DNA of 6,887 nucleotides from Clostridia bacterium (GCA_017457545.1 JAFTHF010000110.1:1-6887); one strand, 5' to 3'. Shown: positions 1 to 6,415, counted from the stretch's first letter. A program made the numbers and translations. The notes: generated by a model from the sequence alone, not told the origin.

Positions 1-288
<288 letters not shown>

Positions 289-335
289 TTAATTTTTTTA
301 TTACGTCATTGAGGTCAGATTAAACCAACCAATTT

Positions 336-364
336 ATTTTAACACTTTTTATGCTTTTTTTCAA
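336..364 (-). promoter_or_regulatory. Sigma-A-type promoter for nifJ
   Basis: On the minus strand, TTGAAA (364-359) and TAAAAT (341-336) are separated by exactly 17 nt. This predicts transcription starting near 329 and a leader of about 60 nt before the nifJ start codon. The surrounding AT-rich sequence makes some chance matches likely, but the spacing and position relative to the gene fit well. Confidence 0.65.
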
Positions 365-414
365 TAGTTTAGCCGTACTTTTTGCGCGTTTTTAAAAATT
401 TATACATAATTAAC

Positions 415-439
415 AAAAAATCTGACTAAAAAACAGATT
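415..439 (-). terminator. Possible weak terminator after the ribbon-helix-helix gene
   Basis: Read on the minus strand, AATCTG (439-434) can pair with CAGATT (424-419) around a 9-nt loop, and four further T residues follow (418-415). The stem overlaps the TAA stop of the upstream gene. It is only 6 bp and AT-rich, so it would be a weak terminator; it sits where one is expected, between this gene and the nifJ promoter. Confidence 0.35.
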
Positions 440-647
440 ATTCTACGTTTTCAAATTCGGACATATCTGCGTTTGCCATATCGGCAGGCTTAATATTTCC
501 CTTTACTCTCTCATAGTATGAAATTTTCTGTCTTGCAAGGAAAACAAGAAGGCTTTGCACACTCATTCCCTCACCCTTAGCTACAATAGACAGCTTCCTT
601 GCCATATCCTCTGCAAGATACACCTTAGCACATTTATTCTTTCTCAT
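438..647 (-). CDS. Small ribbon-helix-helix-like (CopG/Arc-type) protein
   Basis: A 69-residue protein. The pattern resembles a ribbon-helix-helix DNA-binding domain: a basic N-terminus (MRKNK), a short strand around residues 6-11 (CAKVYL), helix A about 12-25, a Gly-containing turn (GEGMS, 25-29) and helix B about 29-46, then an acidic tail to residue 69. Such proteins usually dimerise, with the N-terminal strands inserted in the DNA major groove, and often repress their own gene. The ATG at 647 is chosen because GAGG (657-654) lies 6 nt upstream; the frame stays open to a TTG at 710 but that start has no ribosome binding site and would lie in the promoter region. It is divergent from comM, with 114 bp between the start codons. 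No toxin gene is adjacent, so an antitoxin role is unsupported. The fold is inferred from the pattern alone; the regulon is unknown. Confidence 0.75.
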   Translation of the reverse strand: MRKNKCAKVYLAEDMARKLSIVAKGEGMSVQSLLVFLARQKISYYERVKGNIKPADMANADMSEFENVE

Positions 648-651
648 GCTG

Positions 652-658
652 CACCTCT
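652..658 (-). promoter_or_regulatory. Ribosome binding site fixing the start of the ribbon-helix-helix gene
   Basis: AGAGGTG on the minus strand has its GAGG core 6 nt before the ATG at 647. It decides in favour of this start over the upstream in-frame TTG at 710. Confidence 0.7.
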
Positions 659-679
659 TTTCTTCTTTATAAATATATA

Positions 680-710
680 ATAACACATTTTTCGTCATTT
701 GTCTTGTCAA
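680..710 (-). promoter_or_regulatory. Candidate promoter for the ribbon-helix-helix gene
   Basis: The minus strand has a consensus TTGACA at 710-705. The best -10 candidate at tolerable spacing is TGTTAT (685-680), 19 nt away; TATTAT (682-677) is a better hexamer but 22 nt away. The -35 is therefore more convincing than the -10. It overlaps the -35 of the divergent comM promoter. Confidence 0.3.
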
Positions 711-732
711 TTCTACTATTTTGTGGTAAAAT
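704..732 (+). promoter_or_regulatory. Promoter for comM with extended -10
   Basis: TTGTCA (704-709) and TAAAAT (727-732) are separated by 17 nt, and TGG directly before the -10 gives an extended -10 (TGnTAAAAT). Transcription would start near 739, leaving a leader of about 23 nt that contains the GGAGGT ribosome binding site. Confidence 0.7.
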
Positions 733-751
733 TTTTACATAAAGGACTTTT

Positions 752-757
752 GGAGGT
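752..757 (+). promoter_or_regulatory. Ribosome binding site fixing the comM start
   Basis: GGAGGT lies 4 nt before the ATG at 762. It rules out the start at 699, which would add 21 residues unlike the family and would lie upstream of the promoter -10. Confidence 0.85.
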
Positions 758-761
758 AATT

Positions 762-2309
762 ATGCTTAGTTGTGCCTACAGCGCAGGGCTTTTTGGTATT
801 GACGGATATCTTGTTACCGTTGAATGTAACACATCAAAAAGGCTATCCTGCTTTGAAATAGTCGGCTTACCCGATAATGCGATTAAAGAGGCTAAGGAGC
901 GTGTTCGCTCTGCTGCTATAAATTCGGGCTTTCCTTTTCCAGACTGTGAGCTGGTTGTAAATCTTGCTCCCGCAGATGTCAAAAAAGAGGGCTCCGCCTT
1001 TGACCTTGCTATTATTATAAGTATTCTTCGCTGCGCAGATAAAATAAGTCAGGATACAGAGCTTGAGGATAAGTGCTTTATCGGTGAGCTTTCTCTGTCC
1101 GGTGCGCTCCGCCCTACACGTGGTGTATTATGTATGGTTATTGCAGCTAAGGAATCGGGCAAAAAGCATATCTTCGTTCCTGAGGAGAACGCAAAGGAAG
1201 CCAGCGTTGTACAGGGCATTAACGTATATGGTGTTAAAAATTTGCGTCAGGTGGTAGATTTTCTTAACGGTAAAATCGTTCTTGAAAAAGCAAGATATAT
1301 TCCCGACGAAAAAGAAATTTCAGTAAGCTGCCCCGATTTTGCCGACGTAAAAGGACAGGCAAAGGCAAAGCGAGCAATGGAAATTGCAGCTGCAGGCGGA
1401 CATAATGTAATTCTTATCGGCCCTCCAGGTACCGGTAAATCAATGCTTGCAAAGCGTTTACCCTCTATTTTGCCCGAAATGAGCTTTGAAGAGGCTATCG
1501 AAACTACAAAGGTCCACTCAATTTCCGGACTTTTGCCCGAGGACGTGTCGTTAATTAAGGTAAGACCCTTCCGTGCTCCCCACCACACCATGTCAACTGC
1601 AAGTCTTGTGGGTGGAGGTAAAATTCCTACTCCCGGTGAAATTTCTCTTGCAAATAACGGAGTGCTTTTCCTTGATGAGCTACCCGAATATAATAAGCAG
1701 GTTACCGAGTCACTTCGTCAGCCCCTTGAGGACGGCTGTATTACTATTACAAGAACCGCAGGCAAGGTGCGTTACCCATGCTCATTTATGCTTGTGTGCG
1801 CTATGAACCCCTGTAAGTGTGGCTACTACGGACATCCCACAAAGGAATGTACCTGTAAGGAGGCCGACATAAAGAAGTATCTTAAGAAGATAAGTGGACC
1901 CTTGCTTGACAGAATTGATATACAGATTGAGGTGCCTTCTCTTTCCTACGATGAGCTTTCCGTTTCTGCTCCCGCCGAGCCGTCAAGTGAAATAAGAAAG
2001 CGTGTTGACCTTGCCCGTCGTGTTGCTCAGCTCCGATATGAAAATGAACGCACCGACACAGGTGTAGCCATTAGCTGTAATGCTCAGCTGGAGGCGCGTC
2101 ATATTCGTAAGTATTGCGTACTTGATGATGCTTGTAATGCTCTTATGGAAAAGGCATTTAACTCTCTTGGTCTTTCCGCAAGAGGTCACGACAGAATTTT
2201 ACGACTTGCAAGAACAATTGCCGACCTTGATAACAGAGAAAGAATTCAGCCGAAGCATTTAGCAGAAGCCATTCAGCTCCGTTCCCTTGACCGAAAATAC
2301 TTTAAATAA
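762..2309 (+). CDS. comM: ComM/YifB-family Mg-chelatase-like AAA+ ATPase
   Basis: A 515-residue cytoplasmic protein, full length for the family (about 500-515). The N-terminal third (about 1-175) is the Lon-protease-like/S5-fold domain, with the characteristic FEIVGLPD (31-38) and KEGSAFDLAI (75-84). The AAA+ domain carries Walker A GPPGTGKS (220-227), PFRAPHHT (269-276), LVGGG (282-286), PGEISLA (291-297), Walker B VLFLDE (301-306) and a conserved Cys cluster (C351, C353, C363, C365). The SGPLLDRIDI segment (378-387) carries the likely arginine finger, and LSARGHDRILRLARTIADL (471-489) the sensor-2 region of the C-terminal domain. In Vibrio and Haemophilus, ComM is a hexameric branch-migration helicase acting in natural transformation; in Clostridia the role is usually untested. 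It is monocistronic here, with its own promoter and terminator, and no dprA or other competence gene is in view. Confidence 0.95.
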   Translation: MLSCAYSAGLFGIDGYLVTVECNTSKRLSCFEIVGLPDNAIKEAKERVRSAAINSGFPFPDCELVVNLAPADVKKEGSAFDLAIIISILRCADKISQDTELEDKCFIGELSLSGALRPTRGVLCMVIAAKESGKKHIFVPEENAKEASVVQGINVYGVKNLRQVVDFLNGKIVLEKARYIPDEKEISVSCPDFADVKGQAKAKRAMEIAAAGGHNVILIGPPGTGKSMLAKRLPSILPEMSFEEAIETTKVHSISGLLPEDVSLIKVRPFRAPHHTMSTASLVGGGKIPTPGEISLANNGVLFLDELPEYNKQVTESLRQPLEDGCITITRTAGKVRYPCSFMLVCAMNPCKCGYYGHPTKECTCKEADIKKYLKKISGPLLDRIDIQIEVPSLSYDELSVSAPAEPSSEIRKRVDLARRVAQLRYENERTDTGVAISCNAQLEARHIRKYCVLDDACNALMEKAFNSLGLSARGHDRILRLARTIADLDNRERIQPKHLAEAIQLRSLDRKYFK

Positions 2310-2313
2310 CAGT

Positions 2314-2341
2314 AAAAACCCCGGTACGTACCGGGGTTTTT
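2314..2341. terminator. Bidirectional intrinsic terminator (28-bp perfect palindrome)
   Basis: A perfect 28-bp inverted repeat with GC-rich core CCCCGGTACGTACCGGGG (2319-2336), flanked by five A on the left and five T on the right. As RNA it folds into a long stem with a minimal ACGU loop and a U-tract in either direction. It lies 5 nt after the comM stop and 23 nt after the stop of the convergent ABC operon, so it can serve both. Confidence 0.93.
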
Positions 2342-2363
2342 GTTTAGCGAAATCCTAAAAAGC

Positions 2364-3107
2364 TTATTCAAGCTCTGCAATTTCGTGGTAAAGGTCTGCG
2401 TATCTGCCACCCATTTTAAGCAGCTCATCATGGTCGCCTCGCTCAATTATTCTGCCCTTTTCAAGCACCATAATAGCATTTGATTTACGAACGGTGGAAA
2501 GTCTGTGAGCAATTACAAAGGTAGTGCGATTTTCCATTAATGCGTCCATACCCTCTTCAATATTGCGCTCTGTCTTAGTATCAACTGAGCTTGTTGCCTC
2601 ATCAAGAATAAGTATGGGTGCATGGCTGATAGCTGCCCTTGCAATATTAAGAAGCTGTCTTTGACCCTGAGAAAGATTTGCACCGTCGTTTTCAAGAACA
2701 GTATCATATCCGTTTTCAAGCTGAATTATAAAGCTATGAGCTGAAGCCACCTTGGCTGCCTCCACTACCTCTTCATCGGTAGCGTCAAGACGTCCGTATC
2801 TTATATTCTCACGGACTGTGCCTGTAAACAGATGTGTATCCTGTAAAACCATAGCAACATTTGAACGTAAGGTTGATCTGTCTATTCTTTCAATGGGTAC
2901 GCCATCAATAGTAATTTCGCCCTCCTCTATATCATAGAATCGGGATAACAGATTCGTAACCGTGGTTTTGCCTGCACCCGTTGAGCCTACAACAGCAATT
3001 TTCTGTCCGGGCTTAGCGTAAAGTGAGATATTATGAAGCACACGCACACCAGGTACATAACCGAAGCTAACGTTATTCATAACCACGTGTCCCGTGATTT
3101 TTTCCAT
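2364..3107 (-). CDS. ABC exporter second subunit, NBD half (canonical ATPase site), separated by in-frame stop
   Basis: This 247-residue segment is a complete nucleotide-binding domain of an MsbA/BmrA-type exporter. Visible motifs: A-loop Tyr17, Walker A GSTGAGKT (41-48), Q-loop Gln89, signature LSQGQ (145-149; variant of LSGGQ), Walker B LILD (166-169) with catalytic Glu170, D-loop SSVD (173-176) and switch His201. It therefore supplies the hydrolysing residues of the heterodimer. It reads in the same frame as the membrane-domain ORF upstream; only the TAA at 3117-3119 separates them. The ATG at 3107 is the first in-frame start after that stop, but it has no close Shine-Dalgarno; the nearest purine run (AAGGAAG) ends 17 nt upstream. 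It may be made by reinitiation, be part of a pseudogene, or the stop may be a sequencing error. Joined, the product would be about 624 residues, normal for the family. Confidence 0.85.
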   Translation of the reverse strand: MEKITGHVVMNNVSFGYVPGVRVLHNISLYAKPGQKIAVVGSTGAGKTTVTNLLSRFYDIEEGEITIDGVPIERIDRSTLRSNVAMVLQDTHLFTGTVRENIRYGRLDATDEEVVEAAKVASAHSFIIQLENGYDTVLENDGANLSQGQRQLLNIARAAISHAPILILDEATSSVDTKTERNIEEGMDALMENRTTFVIAHRLSTVRKSNAIMVLEKGRIIERGDHDELLKMGGRYADLYHEIAELE

Positions 3108-3119
3108 TTTGACAGTTTA
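3108..3119 (-). other. In-frame ochre stop and restart between membrane domain and NBD
   Basis: The minus strand reads GAA TGT TAA ACT GTC AAA ATG without any frame change between the two halves of the exporter subunit. The stop falls in the interdomain linker, just after the FEVMDAEPEKEE segment and before the first NBD strand. One base change in the TAA would restore one open chain. Nine nucleotides lie between the stop and the restart ATG, close enough for a terminating ribosome to reinitiate. Confidence 0.9.
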
Positions 3120-4238
3120 ACATTCTTCCTTTTCGGGCTCAGCATCCATAACCTCAAACACTCTTTCAGCGCCTGCCAAGGCAGCAAAAACTGTGTTCAT
3201 CTGCATAGAAATTTCGTTAATAGGACGGTTAAACTGTCTTGTGTAGTTAACAGAAACCGTAAGTCCACCTATATCGAAGCCACGGAGTACAACAAGCAAA
3301 GCACCTACACAGGCAGTAATGCCGTAGGTCACATTGGAAAGCTGATGAGTCACAGGACCCATAATTCCCGCACGGAACTGTGCCTTTATCTGCGCCTCGG
3401 TAAGCTCACCGTTTAAATATTCAAATTCTTCTCTTGCTGTGTCCTCGTGATTAAATACCTTAACCACCTTTTGTCCCGAAATTGTTTCCTCAGCGAAGCC
3501 GTTTAGCATACCAAGGCTCTTTTGCTGCTTTGAATATGCACCTCGGCTGCTTTTCATAATCTTTTTAGAAACAAGAGTTAAAACAGGAGTCATTACTATG
3601 GTGATGCCACCTAAAATAGGGTTGGTGTACATCATAAGAAAAATTGTTCCCACAATTGTAATTGCGCCTGAGATAATCTGAATAAGCGTAGTATTAAGCA
3701 CCTCTCCAACAGTGTCAATATCGTTGGTAAATCGGCTCATTATATCGCCCGATGCATGAGAATCAAAATAGCTTATAGGCAATGTCTGGAGCTTATCGTA
3801 CAGCTCTGCCCTCATTCGCTTAAGGGAGCGCTGAGAGACTGTGAGCATCAGTCTTTGCTGTAAATACTGAGTAACAAGTGAAATTGCATAAACACAAGCC
3901 ATTACTATAAGACCCTTGCCAAGGGCTGTCATTCTGTCACCTAGGGTGGTAATATCCGGGTCATAGTAAATAAACTTGTTCATTATAGGTCTGAGCATAT
4001 AAGCTGCTGCCAGAGTGGCAACCGTATGAGTTACCGCACATATAAGAGCAATAATAAGCAGCTTTCTTTCCCCTGCAAGATAGCGAAACAGCCTTGCAAC
4101 GGTCTGTCTTAGGTGCTTAGGCTTACCCTTACTGCTAAGGGCAGAGCCTCTGCCCATTCTTGGACCTATGTTAATTTCCTTAGAGGAGCCTTGATTTGCA
4201 TACTTATTTGCAAATTTTTCAAATTTACTTTTATCCAT
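3117..4238 (-). CDS. ABC exporter second subunit, transmembrane half (stops before NBD)
   Basis: A 373-residue membrane protein holding the six-helix ABC type-1 exporter domain (ABC_membrane). Residues 1-45 are a polar, basic cytoplasmic extension. Hydrophobic segments lie near 59-80, 107-127, 183-204, 207-225 and in 295-320, with a less hydrophobic sixth about 330-352. Typical coupling-region text is present: YFDSHASGDIMSRFTNDID (157-175) and NGFAEETISGQKVVKVFN (246-263). The chain ends FEVMDAEPEKEEC, which in normal family members runs straight on into the NBD. The ATG at 4238 is chosen over the one at 4286 because AAGGAGG lies 6 nt upstream and it follows the stop of the preceding subunit by 1 nt, indicating translational coupling. 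It should pair with the neighbouring subunit as a multidrug or peptide/lipid-type exporter; the substrate is not visible from sequence. Confidence 0.87.
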   Translation of the reverse strand: MDKSKFEKFANKYANQGSSKEINIGPRMGRGSALSSKGKPKHLRQTVARLFRYLAGERKLLIIALICAVTHTVATLAAAYMLRPIMNKFIYYDPDITTLGDRMTALGKGLIVMACVYAISLVTQYLQQRLMLTVSQRSLKRMRAELYDKLQTLPISYFDSHASGDIMSRFTNDIDTVGEVLNTTLIQIISGAITIVGTIFLMMYTNPILGGITIVMTPVLTLVSKKIMKSSRGAYSKQQKSLGMLNGFAEETISGQKVVKVFNHEDTAREEFEYLNGELTEAQIKAQFRAGIMGPVTHQLSNVTYGITACVGALLVVLRGFDIGGLTVSVNYTRQFNRPINEISMQMNTVFAALAGAERVFEVMDAEPEKEEC

Positions 4239-4239
4239 T

Positions 4240-5961
4240 TTACTCCTCCTTATCCTTTTGTGAATAGTAGATTTCCTGATACTCACGGCAATCTTTAATA
4301 AGATTTTCGTGAGTGTCGCAGCCTACGATTTTTCCGTTATCCATAACGATAATCTTGTCCGCATCAATTACGGAATTTATTCTCTGCGCGATTATAAGCT
4401 TGGTTACGCCCGAAAGCCTTTCACGAAGTGCCCTTCTTATTGACGCATCGGTTGCTGTATCAACAGCGCTTGTGGAGTCATCAAGGATAATAATCTTAGG
4501 ATTTTTGAGCAACGCTCTTGCAATGCAAAGCCTTTGCTTCTGTCCACCGGAAAGGTTTACGCCTCCCTGATCAAGATCCTCCTTATAGCCATCCTTAAAT
4601 GATGTTATAAAGGAGTGGGCCTGTGCAATTTTTGCAGCCTCGTAAAGCTCCTCATCGGTAGCATTTGGGTTGCCCCAACGAAGATTTTCCTCTATGCTAC
4701 CGGAGAAAAGCGTGTTCTTCTGAAGCACCATTGCAACGCTGTCACGAAGATTTCTAAGAGGGATATTTTTTACGTTATCATTATCAACCATAACCTCACC
4801 CTCGTCTGCATCGTAAAGACGTGCAATCAAGGAAACAAGGGTGGTTTTTCCACTACCCGTAGGACCTATGATTCCTACAAATTCGCCGGACTTAATATCA
4901 AGATTAATATTGTCAAGAACCTTTTCCTTATTCTTCTTAAAATAACGGAATGTTACGTTTTTAAAGCATACGTCACCGTTTTTTACAGTTCTTTCAGGGT
5001 CACTAACCTGTGAATCGTCAATATCAACGGTTGCGTTCATAACCTTTGAAATACGCTTATGAGATGCATTGGCTCTTGTGCCCTGAAGCACAATGTTTGC
5101 AAGGAAGTTAAGGGCGGTAAGCACCTGTGAAAGATATGTGATAAAGGCTGTAAGAGTACCAAGCTCCATATCCCCTATCATAATCTGTCTGCCTGCAATC
5201 CAGATAACCAAAAGCGTGGTTACATTTATTGCAAGGGCAGAAATGGGCTGCATAAGGAGCATCATTTTAAGGGCATTTGTGCTTTTTTCCACAAGCTCAT
5301 CATTTATCCTGCCGAACTTCTCCTTTTCGTAGTCCTCACGCACAAATGACTTGATTACTCTTTCATTGGTTACGGTTTCCTGAATGTCGATATTAAGTGT
5401 GTCTATCTGCTTTTGCATCTTGGTGTATCTTGGGGACGCCTTTGCAATAATTGTAGCAATTGCGATAGCCAAGAAAGGAATCACGGCAAGAATAACCCAC
5501 GCAAGTGAGGGGTTAAGCAAGAATGACATTATAAGAGCTCCGATTAGCATTATAGGGCTTCTGAAAAAGCCACGGAGCAAGGTATTTGTAAAGTTTTGTA
5601 TCTGGGTAATATCGTTTGTAATTCTTGTAATGAGAGAGCCTGTTGTAAAGTCGTCTATGTTAGAAAATGAATAGGTCTGAATCTTATCAAAAACGTCCTT
5701 ACGCACTCCCGCAGCAAACCTTGTTGAACCTCTTACGGCAAAGTTTGCACCAAGAATACCGGTAATCATCATAAACACGGCAATAAGCGCCATATAGGCA
5801 CCGTTTTTAAGAATGTAGGGTATATCACCGTTTGATGCGCCCTTGTTGATTATGTTTGCGTTGATGTATGGAAGAATAAATTCTCCACACGCCTCAAGAG
5901 TCATAAAAAGAGGGCCTAAGATAAAGCTGTACCAATACTTTTTAATATGCTTTTTATACAT
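4240..5961 (-). CDS. ABC exporter first subunit, TMD-NBD with degenerate ATPase site
   Basis: A 573-residue fused exporter half: six-helix membrane domain (about 10-310; coupling stretch FTTGSLITRITNDI at 105-118, ETVTNERVIKSF at 195-206), then the NBD. NBD motifs are A-loop Tyr340, Walker A GPTGSGKT (366-373), Q-loop Gln414, signature LSGGQ (470-474), Walker B IILD (491-494), D-loop SAVD (498-501). Two catalytic residues are changed: Asp495 where Glu is usual, and Gln526 where the switch His is usual. This is the degenerate-site pattern of heterodimeric exporters such as TM287/288 and BmrC/BmrD, so this subunit contributes its good LSGGQ to the partner's active site. The start at 5961 has GGAGG 9 nt upstream and overlaps the marR stop by 8 nt. 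Its last codons contain the ribosome binding site of the next subunit. The substrate is unknown; drug efflux is the usual reading next to a MarR gene. Confidence 0.93.
   Translation of the reverse strand: MYKKHIKKYWYSFILGPLFMTLEACGEFILPYINANIINKGASNGDIPYILKNGAYMALIAVFMMITGILGANFAVRGSTRFAAGVRKDVFDKIQTYSFSNIDDFTTGSLITRITNDITQIQNFTNTLLRGFFRSPIMLIGALIMSFLLNPSLAWVILAVIPFLAIAIATIIAKASPRYTKMQKQIDTLNIDIQETVTNERVIKSFVREDYEKEKFGRINDELVEKSTNALKMMLLMQPISALAINVTTLLVIWIAGRQIMIGDMELGTLTAFITYLSQVLTALNFLANIVLQGTRANASHKRISKVMNATVDIDDSQVSDPERTVKNGDVCFKNVTFRYFKKNKEKVLDNINLDIKSGEFVGIIGPTGSGKTTLVSLIARLYDADEGEVMVDNDNVKNIPLRNLRDSVAMVLQKNTLFSGSIEENLRWGNPNATDEELYEAAKIAQAHSFITSFKDGYKEDLDQGGVNLSGGQKQRLCIARALLKNPKIIILDDSTSAVDTATDASIRRALRERLSGVTKLIIAQRINSVIDADKIIVMDNGKIVGCDTHENLIKDCREYQEIYYSQKDKEE
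4245..4250 (-). promoter_or_regulatory. Ribosome binding site of the second exporter subunit, inside the first subunit's last codons
   Basis: AGGAGG lies within the final Lys-Glu-Glu codons of the upstream gene and 6 nt before the ATG at 4238. With TAA-A-ATG spacing, translation of the two subunits is probably coupled to give matched amounts. Confidence 0.85.
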
Positions 5962-6415
5962 CGGCGCTTCCCTCCCTTACCCTGTTTATATTTTCAAGTG
6001 CCTTGACTAAAAGACGGTTAAGCTCCTCCATCTCAGCCTCGGTCATTCCACTAAGCAATATTTTTTCTGTTTCCGCAGCATTACGCTTAAGAACATCGTC
6101 AAGCTCCATTCCCTTTTCTGTAGGCACAAGAATGCTTACCCTGTTATCGTTAGGATCCTGTGAGCGTGTGATAAGCCCCTTTAATTCAAGACGGCTGATT
6201 ATTCCCGCTACTGTTGACTGTGATAGCTGAAGACTGCTAATAAGATCCGATGCTGTAACATTTTTTCTTTTATGCTGAACAAGGATAAACATAATAGCAT
6301 CAGCCTGTGCAGAGGTTAAGCCATAGGATTGCATTTTTTGATTTCTCAGCCATTTTACAGAGTTGCTGAGCCTGATTGCCTTGCCTGGTATTTTGTATAC
6401 TGAGCCCTTTTCCAT
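5954..6415 (-). CDS. MarR-family transcriptional regulator of the exporter operon
   Basis: A 153-residue winged helix-turn-helix protein of the usual MarR length (about 140-160). N-terminal dimerisation helices cover about 1-30. The winged helix includes LTSAQADAIMFIL (33-45), VTASDLISSLQLSQSTVAGI (53-72, ending in the recognition helix), SRLELKGLITR (74-84) and the wing with D87 and R92 in DPNDNRVSILVPTEKG (87-102). C-terminal dimerisation helices follow to 148. MarR proteins bind palindromes as dimers and release DNA on binding a small ligand. No cysteine is present, so an OhrR-type thiol switch is excluded. The start at 6415 has AGGAGG (6426-6421) 5 nt upstream. It is the first gene of the operon, overlaps the exporter by 8 nt, and lies just downstream of two operator-like repeats, so autorepression together with control of the pump is expected. 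The inducing ligand is unknown. Confidence 0.94.
   Translation of the reverse strand: MEKGSVYKIPGKAIRLSNSVKWLRNQKMQSYGLTSAQADAIMFILVQHKRKNVTASDLISSLQLSQSTVAGIISRLELKGLITRSQDPNDNRVSILVPTEKGMELDDVLKRNAAETEKILLSGMTEAEMEELNRLLVKALENINRVREGSADV

Noticed and set aside
396..414. TTGTTAA half-site on the minus strand upstream of nifJ, resembling a Rex redox-repressor operator
   Set aside because: Only the left half matches (the right half has about 4 of 7 expected bases) and it lies more than 30 bp upstream of the predicted -35, in very AT-rich sequence where such heptamers arise by chance.
314..426. Inverted 8-mers GTCAGATT (314-321) and AATCTGAC (419-426) flanking the nifJ promoter region
   Set aside because: Arms are short and almost 100 bp apart, and the right arm is already explained by the weak terminator hairpin; no regulator can be tied to them.
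648..710. Longer start for the ribbon-helix-helix gene at a TTG (710), adding 21 residues
   Set aside because: The TTG is part of a TTGACA promoter-like hexamer and has no Shine-Dalgarno, while the ATG at 647 has one at good spacing.
699..761. Longer comM start at 699
   Set aside because: It would begin upstream of the predicted promoter -10, adds residues not seen in the family, and lacks a ribosome binding site; GGAGGT and the MLSxxYSA-type N-terminus support 762.
3117..3119. Programmed readthrough or stop-codon reassignment at the TAA
   Set aside because: The codon is TAA, not UGA or UAG, so selenocysteine and pyrrolysine insertion do not apply; no known readthrough-promoting context is seen, and TAA ends other genes here.
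3033..3416. Plus-strand open frame of 127 codons crossing the in-frame stop region
   Set aside because: It lies antisense to clearly recognisable ABC exporter coding sequence, shows no family features, and has no convincing ribosome binding site; it is a shadow frame.
4239..4286. Longer start at 4286 for the second exporter subunit
   Set aside because: It would lie inside the last codons of the first subunit in another frame with a basic, unrelated extension; the ATG at 4238 has AGGAGG 6 nt upstream.
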